Assembly: GCF_016881005.1 (NCBI RefSeq)
Contig: NZ_JACOPV010000016.1
Span: forward strand, 104,634-168,633
Reading direction: 5' to 3'
DNA length: 64,000 bases
Origin: Pseudomonas arcuscaelestis
Lineage (GTDB): Bacteria; Pseudomonadota; Gammaproteobacteria; Pseudomonadales; Pseudomonadaceae
Below are positions 24,845 to 33,133 of the stretch, piece after piece. The notes below the pieces were generated by a model. The model saw only the letters and a program-made list of their open reading frames with translations, was not told the origin of the DNA and searched no databases. Each line of letters starts with the position of its first letter. Position 1 is the first letter of the stretch. A program made the position numbers and the translations under genes.

Positions 24845-25693
24845 ATGAAAATGCGACGACTCCTGGGGGTGGGCACAGCCCTGGTAATGGCCATTGGCGC
24901 TGTACACGCGTCGGCCAAGGAAGTGAGCATCGGCTACGTCGATGGGTGGTCTGACAGTGTCGCCACCACCAACGTGGCTGCCGAAGTGATCAGGCAGAAG
25001 CTCGGTTATGACGTCAAACTGCAGGCCGTGGCCACCGGCATCATGTGGCAGGGGGTTGCCACGGGGAAGCTCGATGCCATGCTCTCGGCCTGGTTGCCGG
25101 TCACCCATGGTGATTACTGGACCAAGAACAAGGATAACGTTGTCGACTACGGTCCGAACTTCAAGGACGCCAAGATCGGCCTGATCGTCCCCGAGTACGT
25201 CAAGGCGCAATCGCTTGCCGATCTGAAGACTGACGACAGCTTCAAGCACAAGATCGTCGGCATCGATGCAGGCTCGGGGGTAATGCTCAAGACCGACCAG
25301 GCGATCAAAGACTACGATCTTACCGGCTACAAACTGCAGGCCAGCTCCGGCGCGGCCATGACCGCTGAACTGGGCCGTGCCTATGCCAAGCAGCAATCCA
25401 TCGCCGTCACCGGTTGGGTGCCGCACTGGATGTTTGCCAAGTGGAAACTCAAGTTCCTTGACGATCCGAAAGGCGTTTATGGCGCCTCTGAAACGGTCAA
25501 AAGCATCGGCAGTAAAGACCTGGACAAGAAGGCGCCCGAAGTCGCGGCCTTCCTGAAGAAGTTCCAATGGCAGTCCAAGGATGAAATCGGCGAGGTCATG
25601 TTGGCCATTCAAGAGGGCGCAAAGCCTGAAGCTGCAGCCAAGGATTGGGTGGCCAAACACCCCGAGCGCGTCGCTGAATGGGTCGCCAAGTAA
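24845..25693 (+). CDS. betX: Glycine-betaine-binding periplasmic protein BetX (OpuAC type)
   Basis: This is a 282-aa binding protein with a signal peptide (about 1-22, ending VHASA). The OpuAC fold begins EVSIGYVDGWSDSVATTNV and includes several Trp residues (GIMWQGV, SAWLPVTHGDYW, GWVPHWMF) typical of the aromatic box for quaternary amines. The start is ATG after GAGGGGAAGC. No permease or ATPase gene is adjacent, so it is an orphan binding protein. In P. aeruginosa the syntenic BetX binds glycine betaine and works with the CbcWV core. An intrinsic terminator follows. Confidence 0.9.
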   Translation: MKMRRLLGVGTALVMAIGAVHASAKEVSIGYVDGWSDSVATTNVAAEVIRQKLGYDVKLQAVATGIMWQGVATGKLDAMLSAWLPVTHGDYWTKNKDNVVDYGPNFKDAKIGLIVPEYVKAQSLADLKTDDSFKHKIVGIDAGSGVMLKTDQAIKDYDLTGYKLQASSGAAMTAELGRAYAKQQSIAVTGWVPHWMFAKWKLKFLDDPKGVYGASETVKSIGSKDLDKKAPEVAAFLKKFQWQSKDEIGEVMLAIQEGAKPEAAAKDWVAKHPERVAEWVAK

Positions 25694-25722
25694 TGGCCTG
25701 ACGCCTCTATCGCGCACCTTCC

Positions 25723-25756
25723 AGGGCCGCAGCACTGACAACAGTGCTGCGGCCCT
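25723..25756 (+). terminator. Terminator-like hairpin after betX
   Basis: A perfect 15-bp stem (25723-25737 / 25742-25756, arm AGGGCCGCAGCACTG) has an ACAA loop, followed by a weak T-rich stretch (TTGTCGTT). It lies 30 nt past the betX stop and separates betX from the acetate-permease operon. Confidence 0.8.
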
Positions 25757-25885
25757 TGTCGTTCCTGGCTGTTACCGATTCGGTAAAACAGTTTTGCATC
25801 TAAGACTAAGGTCGTCTGGAGTGCGTCCAAAGGCAGCATAAAGTGGAGCGGGTACTACCTAATCTGTGCTGCGAGGACAAAAACA

Positions 25886-26197
25886 ATGAACGACAGCATT
25901 TATCTCTCGATACAAAACAGCCCGCGGTTCAAGGAGCTGGTGTCAAAACGTGAACGATTCGCCTGGATTCTCTCGGCGATCATGCTCGGTCTCTACTCCG
26001 CTTTTATCCTGTTGATCGCCTATGGCCCGCATGTATTGGGTGCCAAGCTCAGCCCTGACTCTTCGATTACCTGGGGGATTCCCCTCGGTGTTGGCCTGAT
26101 TCTTTCGGCATTCGTGCTGACCGCGATCTATGTGCGTCGCGCCAACGGCGAGTTCGACGAGATGAACAAAGCGATCCTCAAGGAGGCACAGCAATGA
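25886..26197 (+). CDS. yjcH: DUF485 inner-membrane protein (YjcH), partner of ActP
   Basis: This 103-aa protein has two hydrophobic helices (about 30-50 and 65-87) and the DUF485 pattern around KRERFAWILSAIMLGLYSAF. DUF485 genes almost always precede acetate permease genes and are thought to assist the symporter. The RBS is GAGGA. Its stop overlaps the actP ATG as ATGA. Upstream at 25803-25817 is a small dyad AGAC-N7-GTCT that could belong to the promoter. Confidence 0.93.
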   Translation: MNDSIYLSIQNSPRFKELVSKRERFAWILSAIMLGLYSAFILLIAYGPHVLGAKLSPDSSITWGIPLGVGLILSAFVLTAIYVRRANGEFDEMNKAILKEAQQ

Positions 26198-27852
26198 TCC
26201 GGCGTCTTCTGGCAACTCTGGCCTTCGGCATTTTCGCACCTGCCGTCTGGGCCGCCGACGCCCTGACCGGCGAGGTGCATAAACAACCTTTGAACATGGC
26301 TGCGATCCTCATGTTCGTCGCCTTCGTCGGTGCCACGCTGTGCATCACCTACTGGGCTTCCAAGCGCAACAACTCTGCCTCCGACTACTACGCAGCCGGT
26401 GGCCGTATCACCGGTTTCCAGAACGGTCTGGCGATTGCCGGTGACTACATGTCGGCAGCGTCCTTCCTGGGTATTTCCGCCCTGGTGTTCACCTCTGGCT
26501 ACGATGGCCTGATCTACTCGATCGGCTTTCTGGTCGGCTGGCCAATCATTCTCTTCCTGATTGCCGAGCGCCTGCGTAACCTCGGAAAATACACCTTTGC
26601 CGACGTCGCCTCGTATCGCCTTGGCCAGAAAGAAATCCGCACCCTGTCGGCCTCAGGCTCGCTGGTGGTGGTGGCGTTCTACCTGATCGCGCAAATGGTG
26701 GGTGCTGGCAAGCTGATCCAGCTGCTGTTCGGTCTGGACTACCATGTCGCAGTGATTCTGGTCGGTATCCTGATGTGCATGTACGTGCTGTTCGGCGGCA
26801 TGCTGGCCACCACCTGGGTGCAGATCATCAAGGCCGTACTGTTGCTCTCCGGTGCCAGCTTCATGGCGCTGATGGTAATGAAACACGTCAACTTCGACTT
26901 CAACGCCCTGTTCTCCCAAGCCATTGATGTTCACCCTAAAGGTGAAGCAATCATGAGCCCTGGCGGATTGGTCAAAGATCCTATTTCGGCGTTCTCGCTC
27001 GGTCTGGCACTGATGTTCGGTACCGCTGGCTTGCCGCACATCCTGATGCGCTTCTTCACCGTCAGCGATGCCAAGGAAGCACGCAAGAGCGTTCTCTACG
27101 CCACTGGTTTCATCGGTTACTTCTACATCCTGACCTTTATCATCGGCTTCGGCGCGATTCTGCTGGTCAGCACCAACCCGGACTTCAAGGACGCCGCTGG
27201 CGCCCTGATCGGCGGCAACAACATGGCAGCGGTGCACCTGGCTGACGCCGTCGGTGGCAGCGTGTTCCTCGGCTTCATTTCGGCGGTTGCTTTCGCGACC
27301 ATTCTGGCAGTAGTGGCCGGCCTGACCCTGGCCGGTGCTTCCGCGGTGTCCCATGACCTGTACGCCAGCGTGATCAAGAAGGGCAAGGCGAACGAGAAAG
27401 ATGAAATCCGTGTCTCGAAAATCACCACCATTGCCCTGGCAATTCTGGCGATCGGCCTGGGTATTCTTTTCGAAAGCCAGAACATTGCCTTCATGGTCGG
27501 CCTGGCGTTCTCGATTGCTGCCAGCTGCAACTTCCCGGTACTGCTGCTCTCGATGTACTGGAAAAAACTGACCACCCGTGGCGCCATGATCGGTGGCTGG
27601 TTGGGTCTGATCAGCGCCGTGGCACTGATGATTCTCGGCCCAACCATCTGGGTGCAGATCCTCGGTCACGAGAAAGCGATCTACCCGTACGAGTACCCGG
27701 CACTGTTCTCGATGCTCATTGCCTTCGTTGGGATCTGGTTCTTCTCGATCACTGACAAGTCCAAGGCAGCTGACGAGGAACGCGCGTTGTTCTTCCCGCA
27801 GTTTGTTCGTTCGCAGACTGGCCTGGGTGCCAGCGGTGCAGTCTCGCACTAA
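26194..27852 (+). CDS. actP: Cation/acetate symporter ActP (SSS family)
   Basis: This is a 552-aa sodium:solute symporter. A signal-like N-terminus (ending PAVWAAD) precedes about 13 helices. SSS family features include SASDYYAAGGRITGFQNG, GDYMSAASFLGISALVF and the AGLTLAGASAVSHDLYA region. It takes up acetate and other short-chain acids for acetyl-CoA synthetase. It is translationally coupled to the DUF485 gene. In pseudomonads this operon is controlled, with acs, by a CrbS/CrbR-type (MxtR/ErdR) two-component system; no binding site was confirmed here. A strong terminator follows. Confidence 0.95.
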   Translation: MIRRLLATLAFGIFAPAVWAADALTGEVHKQPLNMAAILMFVAFVGATLCITYWASKRNNSASDYYAAGGRITGFQNGLAIAGDYMSAASFLGISALVFTSGYDGLIYSIGFLVGWPIILFLIAERLRNLGKYTFADVASYRLGQKEIRTLSASGSLVVVAFYLIAQMVGAGKLIQLLFGLDYHVAVILVGILMCMYVLFGGMLATTWVQIIKAVLLLSGASFMALMVMKHVNFDFNALFSQAIDVHPKGEAIMSPGGLVKDPISAFSLGLALMFGTAGLPHILMRFFTVSDAKEARKSVLYATGFIGYFYILTFIIGFGAILLVSTNPDFKDAAGALIGGNNMAAVHLADAVGGSVFLGFISAVAFATILAVVAGLTLAGASAVSHDLYASVIKKGKANEKDEIRVSKITTIALAILAIGLGILFESQNIAFMVGLAFSIAASCNFPVLLLSMYWKKLTTRGAMIGGWLGLISAVALMILGPTIWVQILGHEKAIYPYEYPALFSMLIAFVGIWFFSITDKSKAADEERALFFPQFVRSQTGLGASGAVSH

Positions 27853-27853
27853 G

Positions 27854-27891
27854 TAATAAGGCAGCCCCTGGGTTCAGGGGCTGCCTTATTA
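27854..27891 (+). terminator. Bidirectional terminator after actP
   Basis: A perfect 17-bp stem (27854-27870 / 27875-27891, arm TAATAAGGCAGCCCCTG) has a GGTT loop, and the outer pairs are A/T-rich. A second hairpin, AAGCCGCA (27911-27918) to TGCGGCTTTTT (ending near 27959), follows and would also end rightward transcripts. Confidence 0.88.
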
Positions 27892-27966
27892 GTCACCAAC
27901 TGAACACCTCAAGCCGCACGTTACTGCAGTATGTGTACTGCATTGGCCTGCGGCTTTTTGCTGCGT

Positions 27967-28119
27967 CTAGATTTTGCCTAGTAGCAACAGGATCAACAGG
28001 ATAATAAGAACCGTACCGATGATACCGGACGGGCCATAGCCCCAACTTCTGGAGTGCGGGAAGACGGGTAGACCACCGATCAGCAGCAGTATCAGAATGA
28101 TGATGAGAATGGTGCCCAT
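27967..28119 (-). CDS. DUF3309 small hydrophobic protein
   Basis: This 50-aa peptide starts at an ATG with AAGGA upstream. It consists of two leucine/isoleucine-rich membrane stretches (about 3-17 and 32-48) around a conserved PVFPHSRSWGYGPSG turn, the hallmark of DUF3309. The function is unknown; such peptides are common in pseudomonads and often appear stress-induced. It is convergent with actP and divergent from the SDR gene. Confidence 0.85.
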   Translation of the reverse strand: MGTILIIILILLLIGGLPVFPHSRSWGYGPSGIIGTVLIILLILLLLGKI

Positions 28120-28348
28120 GGCAATTTCCTTGTTTGACTTGAGGGAGTAGGCGTATCGGTACAATCCATCTAATCGGTCATGGGTTTCATGCCCGCTTGT
28201 TAATTCCGACTCCTTTGCGCAGCGAAAAGTTTAATTCTGCTTTCATCACTGTTTGCCTGTGCCATTCAGCATCCTGATAGAGCGTGGGGGCAGGCCATGC
28301 CTTCGCTACACTGGCGCTAACTTTCAGAACCGTACAAGGCATCCGGCT

Positions 28349-29161
28349 ATGCAAAATCGCATGATGATTACTGGCGCAGGCTCGGGCCTGGGCCGGGAGA
28401 TCGCACTACGTTGGGCGCGCGAGGGCTGGCAACTGGCGTTGGCGGATGTCAACGAGGCTGGCCTCAAGGAAACCCTGGTATTGGTCAGCCAGGCGGGCGG
28501 CCAGGGTTTCGTGCAGCGCTGCGATGTGCGCGACTACAGCCAACTGACTGCACTGGCCCAGGCCTGCGAGGAAAAGTTTGGCGGTATCGACGTCATCGTC
28601 AACAACGCAGGTGTTGCTGCCGGTGGCTTCTTTGCCGAGTTGTCGCTGGAGGATTGGGAGTGGCAGCTGTCGATCAACCTGATGGGCGTGGTCAAGGGCT
28701 GCAAGGCATTTCTACCGATGCTCGAACGCAGCAAAGGCCGGATCATCAATATTGCCTCGATGGCGGCGTTGATGCAGGGGCCGGCCATGAGCAACTACAA
28801 CGTGGCCAAGGCTGGTGTACTGGCGCTTTCGGAAAGCCTGTTGATTGAGCTTCGCCAGCAGGAAGTCGCCGTGCACGTGGTGTGTCCGTCGTTCTTCCAG
28901 ACCAACCTGCTGGACTCGTTCCGGGGTCCGACCCCGGCGATGAAGGCGCAGGTCGGCAAGCTGCTTGAAAGCTCGCCGATTACCGCCGCCGATATAGCCG
29001 AGTACATCTACCAGCAGGTTGCTCAGGGTCAGTTCCTGATTCTGCCCCACGAGCAGGGGCGCGAAGCCTGGACGCTCAAGCAGCGCAACCCGCAATTGAT
29101 CTATGACGAGATGGCCGTCATGGCAGAAAAAATGCGCGCCAAAGCCAAGCCTGTTGTGTAG
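28349..29161 (+). CDS. Short-chain dehydrogenase/reductase (SDR)
   Basis: This 270-aa classical SDR has cofactor motif TGAGSGLG near 9-16, NNAGVAAGG near 88, an active-site Ser in NIASMAAL and YNVAK near 152. The start is MQNRMMIT after AAGG; the frame is open upstream but lacks support. The long C-terminal region after 200 (PAMKAQVGKLLESSPI) resembles SDRs of lipid or hydroxyacyl metabolism. The substrate is not assignable. It stands alone between the DUF3309 and YnfA genes. Confidence 0.88.
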   Translation: MQNRMMITGAGSGLGREIALRWAREGWQLALADVNEAGLKETLVLVSQAGGQGFVQRCDVRDYSQLTALAQACEEKFGGIDVIVNNAGVAAGGFFAELSLEDWEWQLSINLMGVVKGCKAFLPMLERSKGRIINIASMAALMQGPAMSNYNVAKAGVLALSESLLIELRQQEVAVHVVCPSFFQTNLLDSFRGPTPAMKAQVGKLLESSPITAADIAEYIYQQVAQGQFLILPHEQGREAWTLKQRNPQLIYDEMAVMAEKMRAKAKPVV

Positions 29162-29241
29162 TACAGGCCTGGCGCGTGCCACTGGCGAGGAACCGGATCG
29201 GCTATCCTAGGGCCGTTTTCAGTTGGAACGGGATTGCCGGT

Positions 29242-29574
29242 GTGATCAATTACGTGTTGTTTTTTCTTGCGGCGGTTTTTGAAATCGCCGGTTGCTACGC
29301 CTTTTACATGTGGCTGCGATTAGGCAAAAGCGGCTGGTGGATTGCGCCAGCGCTTTTGAGCCTGACCCTGTTCGCGCTGATTCTGACGCGCGTCGAAGCG
29401 GCCTATGCCGGGCGCGCCTACGCCGCCTACGGTGGGATCTATATCGCCACTTCATTGCTCTGGCTGGCGCTGGTGGAGCGGGCGCGGCCCTTGGGTAGCG
29501 ACTGGATCGGTGCGTTGCTGTGTGTGCTGGGCGCAAGCATCATCGTGCTGGGGCCACGGTTGCAGAGTGCCTGA
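29242..29574 (+). CDS. YnfA/UPF0060 family inner-membrane protein
   Basis: This 110-aa protein has four transmembrane helices and the UPF0060 core FFLAAVFEIAGCYAFYMW near the N-terminus and YAGRAYAAYGGIYIATSLLW in the middle. The family has some small-multidrug-resistance-like properties, but its physiological role is not settled. The start is GTG (VINYVLFF), chosen because it gives the family length; the frame is open 22 codons upstream. Confidence 0.9.
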   Translation: MINYVLFFLAAVFEIAGCYAFYMWLRLGKSGWWIAPALLSLTLFALILTRVEAAYAGRAYAAYGGIYIATSLLWLALVERARPLGSDWIGALLCVLGASIIVLGPRLQSA

Positions 29575-29676
29575 GCTGGCTCAGACGTCGAAAATCTGTA
29601 GGAGTTATCGCCAGCTTTGGTGGGATCGGTCTATTTGACCGGCGGAGTATTGAAGCGCTCTGACACCCCGTGCAGT

Positions 29677-29708
29677 CTCCGAATTCTCAGCTTAGTGGAG
29701 GATCGGAG
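29677..29708 (+). promoter_or_regulatory. Possible hairpin enclosing the rsmI ribosome-binding site
   Basis: CTCCGA (29677-29682) can pair with TCGGAG (29703-29708); the SD GGAGG (29697-29701) lies in the 20-nt loop and a second GGA in the 3' arm, 2 nt before the ATG. GGA triplets near an SD are the signature of RsmA/CsrA binding sites, so auto- or cross-regulation by Rsm proteins is plausible. Confidence 0.4.
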
Positions 29709-29709
29709 C

Positions 29710-29892
29710 ATGTTGGTAATAGGCCGCGAAGTTGGCGAAGTCATCACTATTGACGAGAAAATCAAGGTCAAGGTGCTGTCGGTGGAGGGCAATGTGGTGC
29801 GCTTTGGTATCAGTGCACCCCGTGAAATCGAAGTGCACCGCGCCGAGATCTACCGACGAATAGCCGAAAAGGTAGCCAAGAACCCGAGTTGA
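29710..29892 (+). CDS. rsmI: CsrA/RsmA-family RNA-binding regulator (RsmI-like paralogue)
   Basis: This 60-aa protein has the CsrA fold: five beta strands and a C-terminal helix. It binds GGA-containing mRNA leaders and represses or stabilises translation. The conserved VHRAEIYRRI segment keeps the key Arg44. The N-terminus differs from canonical RsmA: MLVIGREVGE against MLILTRKVGE, changing residues 5 and 7 in the RNA-contacting first strand. P. putida carries three paralogues (RsmA, RsmE, RsmI); context between actP and the NAGGN cluster fits RsmI. It ends exactly where the convergent yheU gene ends. Confidence 0.88.
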   Translation: MLVIGREVGEVITIDEKIKVKVLSVEGNVVRFGISAPREIEVHRAEIYRRIAEKVAKNPS

Positions 29893-30120
29893 TCAGTCGA
29901 ACAATTCCTTGGGCACGTCGTGCTTGGCCAACAGCTGGCATTGCTGGCTTTCCAGATCGAAGAGGATAAACGCCTGTTTCTTCGCCAGCGCTTGGCGTAC
30001 GCGCAACACGCGGGTTTCCAGCGGCGTGTCGTCACCGTTGTCGGTGCCGTCGCGCGTGACGAAGTCCTCGATCAGGCGGGTGAGGGTTTCGGCTTCCAGT
30101 TGGTCGTAGGGAATCAGCAT
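29893..30120 (-). CDS. YheU/UPF0270 family protein
   Basis: This 75-aa acidic protein matches UPF0270 (MLIPYDQLEAETLTRLIEDF, then DTPLETRVLRVRQAL and LFDLESQQCQLLAKHDVP). I start at MLIPYD because that is the family N-terminus; an ATG 33 nt upstream (MRTYFAKPALI) is in frame, and neither has a strong RBS. Function is unknown. Its stop codon abuts that of rsmI with no intervening base. Confidence 0.87.
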   Translation of the reverse strand: MLIPYDQLEAETLTRLIEDFVTRDGTDNGDDTPLETRVLRVRQALAKKQAFILFDLESQQCQLLAKHDVPKELFD

Positions 30121-30185
30121 AATCAGCGCAGGTTTGGCGAAATAAGTACGCATGCTACGCCAAACCTGCCCGTACTGTGTAGGCG

Positions 30186-31370
30186 CTAACCATTGTTGCC
30201 TACCAGACTGTCGACTGCCGGCACTCGCGTTTCACTTTCCATCTGGGTGTCGTGCTCCAACTGGTGGCTGAAGCTTTCCAGGGAGCTGCCGGTGGCATGC
30301 GAATCGCTGGCGAACACCGGTGGACTGAGCAAGTAGGCGGTCAGCAAACGGCTCAGTGCAGCCAGGCTGTCGATGTGGGTTCGCTCGTAGCCGTGGGTGG
30401 CATCGCAACCGAAAGCCAGTAATGCAGTGCGAATATCATGGCCTGCGGTGATTGCCGAGTGGGCATCGCTGAAGTAGTAGCGAAACACATCGCGGCGCGC
30501 CGGCAGTTCGTTGTCGCGGGCAAGTTTGAGCAAATGCCGCGACAGGTGATAGTCATAGGGCCCCGCCGAGTCCTGCATGGCAATGCTTACGGCATGCTCG
30601 CTGGAGTGTTGACCGGGGGCGACAGGCGCAATGTCGATTCCGACGAATTCGCTGACGTCCCAGGGCAAGGCAGCCGCCGCGCCTGAGCCGGTTTCCTCGG
30701 TGATGGTGAACAGCGGATGGCAGTCGATCAAGGGTTGTGCGCCGCTGTCGACGATAGCCTTGAGCGATGCCAGCAGTGCTGCAACGCCGGCCTTGTCGTC
30801 CAGATGACGGGCGCTGATATGGCCGCTTTCGGTAAATTCCGGTAAGGGATCGAAGGCCACGAAGTCGCCGATGTCGACCCCCAGGGTTTGGCAATCGGCA
30901 CGGGTGGCGCAGTAGGCATCCAGGCGCAGTTCAACATGCTCCCAACTCACGGGCATTTGGTCGATGGCGGTGTTGAAGGCATGTCCGCTGGCCATCAGCG
31001 GCAACACGCTGCCACGCAGCACCCCGGTGTCGGTAAAGACGCTGACGCGGCTGCCTTCGGCGAAGCGACTCGACCAGCAGCCTACCGGCGCCAGCGACAG
31101 TCTGCCATTGTCCTGGATCGCCCGCACGCTGGCGCCGATGGTGTCCAGATGGGCTGAAACGGCGCGGTCCGGCGAGCTCTTGCGACCTTTCAGGGTTGCG
31201 CGAATGGTACCGCGGCGGGTCAGTTCGAAGGGGATACCGAGTTCTTCCAGACGCTCGGCAACATAGCGCACGATGGTGTCGGTAAAACCAGTGGGGCTGG
31301 GGATGGCGAGCATCTCCAACAAGACTTTCTGCAAATAATTGAGGTCAGGTTCCGGTAGCTGTTCAGCCAT
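30186..31370 (-). CDS. NAGGN-system M42-family peptidase
   Basis: This 394-aa metallopeptidase of the M42/glutamyl-aminopeptidase group is the third gene of the osmoprotectant cassette (TIGR03106 type). Metal and catalytic residues appear in VSAHLDTIG, RHLDDKAGVAAL, TITEETGSGAAA and the FSDAHSA region. It is cytosolic and probably hydrolyses or recycles the dipeptide N-acetylglutaminylglutamine amide or a precursor, though the in vivo reaction is not established. The ATG follows GGAGG closely. It lies 14 nt downstream of the synthetase gene. Confidence 0.93.
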   Translation of the reverse strand: MAEQLPEPDLNYLQKVLLEMLAIPSPTGFTDTIVRYVAERLEELGIPFELTRRGTIRATLKGRKSSPDRAVSAHLDTIGASVRAIQDNGRLSLAPVGCWSSRFAEGSRVSVFTDTGVLRGSVLPLMASGHAFNTAIDQMPVSWEHVELRLDAYCATRADCQTLGVDIGDFVAFDPLPEFTESGHISARHLDDKAGVAALLASLKAIVDSGAQPLIDCHPLFTITEETGSGAAAALPWDVSEFVGIDIAPVAPGQHSSEHAVSIAMQDSAGPYDYHLSRHLLKLARDNELPARRDVFRYYFSDAHSAITAGHDIRTALLAFGCDATHGYERTHIDSLAALSRLLTAYLLSPPVFASDSHATGSSLESFSHQLEHDTQMESETRVPAVDSLVGNNG

Positions 31371-31384
31371 GTATCCTCCTGTGC

Positions 31385-33130
31385 TCAGGGTGCCGGCCGG
31401 CTGTGTGGAAACAGCAGGTCGACGAAGCGTTCGGCAGTGGGTTGTGGCTCGTGGTTAGCCAGCCCGGCGCGTTCATTGGCTTCGATGAAAACGTGATCGG
31501 GCTGGTCAGCGGCGGTGACCATCAGGTCGAGGCCGACGACCGCAATGTCCAGGGCGCGCGCGGCGCGGATCGCCGCGTCGGCCAGGGTCGGATGCAGGCG
31601 TTCGGTGACGTCCTCCAGGCAACCGCCGGTGTGCAGATTGGCTGTGCGTCGTACCGCCAGGCGTTGGCCGGCAGGCAACACGGTGTCGTAGTCGACCCCA
31701 GCCGCGTGCAGGGTGCGCTGGGTTTCGTCGTCGAGCGGAATGCGGCTCTCGCCGCCGGTAGCGCTCTGGCGGCGTCGGCTCTGGGCTTCGATCAGCGCGC
31801 CGACTGCATGTTGGCCGTCGCCGACAATGTGCGCAGGATGGCGTATGGCGGCAGCCACCACCTCAAAACCAATGACCACGATGCGCAGGTCCAGGCCTTC
31901 GTGGAAGCTTTCCAGCAACACACGACTGTCGAAGCGCCGGGCGTTTTCCACCGCCTGACTGATCTCTTCAAGGCTGGTGAGGTTGACGGCCACCCCCTGG
32001 CCTTGCTCGCCATCCAGGGGTTTGACCACCACCGCGCCATGGTCTTCGAGAAAGGCCAGATTGTCGTCGGCGTTGCCCGCCAGTTGTTGCGCCGGCAATT
32101 GCAGACCGGCGTTCTTCAGTATCTTGTGGGTCAGGCTCTTGTCCTGGCACAGGGTCATGCTCACGGCGCTGGTAAGGTCACTCAACGACTCGCGGCAGCG
32201 TACCCGCCGACCGCCCAGGCTGAGTGTGAACAGACCGGCGTCGGCGTCATCGACCTGTACCTCAATGCCGCGTCGGTAGGCTTCCTCGACAATGATGCGG
32301 GCATAGGGGTTGAGCCCGGTCTGCGGACCTGGGCCGAGGAACAAAGTCTGGTTGATGCCGTTTTTGCGTTTGATCGCGAAGGTCGGCAGGGTGCGAAAGC
32401 CCAATTTCGCATACAAACGCTTGGCCTGGCGGTTGTCGTGCAACACCGAAAGATCGAGGCAACTCAAGCCGCGACTCATGAAATGCTCGATCAAGTGCCG
32501 CACCAGCACTTCGCCCACCCCAGGCCGGGTGCAATGTGGGTCGACCGCCAGGCACCAGAGGCTGCTGCCGTGCTCGGGATCGGCAAAAGCCTTGTGATGA
32601 TTCAAGCCCATCACGCTGCCGATTACCGCGCCGGTGTCTTCATCTTCGGCCAACCAGTACACCGGGCCGCCGAGGTGGCGCGGGGTAAGCAGCGCCGGAT
32701 CGACAGGCAGCATGTTGCGCGCCAGGTACAGGGCGTTGATGGCTTGCCAGTCACTGTCGTTCTGCGCACGGCGGATACGAAAGCCACGAAACACCCGCTG
32801 CGCCGGACGGTAGTCAGTGAACCACAGGCGCAGCGTGTCGGAAGGGTCGAGGAATAACTGCTGGGGCGCCTGGGCCAACACTTGTTGAGGGGCGGCCACA
32901 TACAGGGCGATATCGCGCTCGCCGGCACGCTCGTCCTGCAGCGCGCAGGCAAGGCTTTGCGGGTCGGGGTAGGTGTGACCGATCAGCAGGCGCCCCCAGC
33001 CGCAATGCAGCGAGCGCGGCTGGTCGTGAGGGTCGCTGCCATCGCCGGCCAGTTGCGCCTGCAGACGCTCGTAGGACGGCACCTGGCCGCGAACCAGGCG
33101 CTGACCATAAGGTGAAGCGTGGGCTTTCAT
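31385..33130 (-). CDS. ngs: N-acetylglutaminylglutamine synthetase (GNAT + ATP-grasp fusion)
   Basis: This 581-aa two-domain enzyme of osmolyte synthesis has an N-terminal GNAT acetyltransferase domain (about 100-270; DPHCTRPGVGEVLVRHLIEH is the acetyl-CoA loop). The C-terminal part is an ATP-grasp ligase resembling cyanophycin/glutathione synthetases (about 290-575; AVVVKPLDGEQGQGVAVNLT, FIEANERAGLANHEPQP). Together they acetylate and join two glutamine units. The ATG has AAGGA upstream. It lies 3 nt after the amidotransferase gene, so translation is tightly linked. The family (TIGR03103) is specific to this cassette. Confidence 0.94.
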   Translation of the reverse strand: MKAHASPYGQRLVRGQVPSYERLQAQLAGDGSDPHDQPRSLHCGWGRLLIGHTYPDPQSLACALQDERAGERDIALYVAAPQQVLAQAPQQLFLDPSDTLRLWFTDYRPAQRVFRGFRIRRAQNDSDWQAINALYLARNMLPVDPALLTPRHLGGPVYWLAEDEDTGAVIGSVMGLNHHKAFADPEHGSSLWCLAVDPHCTRPGVGEVLVRHLIEHFMSRGLSCLDLSVLHDNRQAKRLYAKLGFRTLPTFAIKRKNGINQTLFLGPGPQTGLNPYARIIVEEAYRRGIEVQVDDADAGLFTLSLGGRRVRCRESLSDLTSAVSMTLCQDKSLTHKILKNAGLQLPAQQLAGNADDNLAFLEDHGAVVVKPLDGEQGQGVAVNLTSLEEISQAVENARRFDSRVLLESFHEGLDLRIVVIGFEVVAAAIRHPAHIVGDGQHAVGALIEAQSRRRQSATGGESRIPLDDETQRTLHAAGVDYDTVLPAGQRLAVRRTANLHTGGCLEDVTERLHPTLADAAIRAARALDIAVVGLDLMVTAADQPDHVFIEANERAGLANHEPQPTAERFVDLLFPHSRPAP

Positions 33131-33133
33131 CGA

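Noticed and set aside
31403..32857. A 484-codon open frame antisense to the NAGGN synthetase gene
   Set aside because: Same explanation; the sense strand encodes a full GNAT/ATP-grasp protein with clear motifs.
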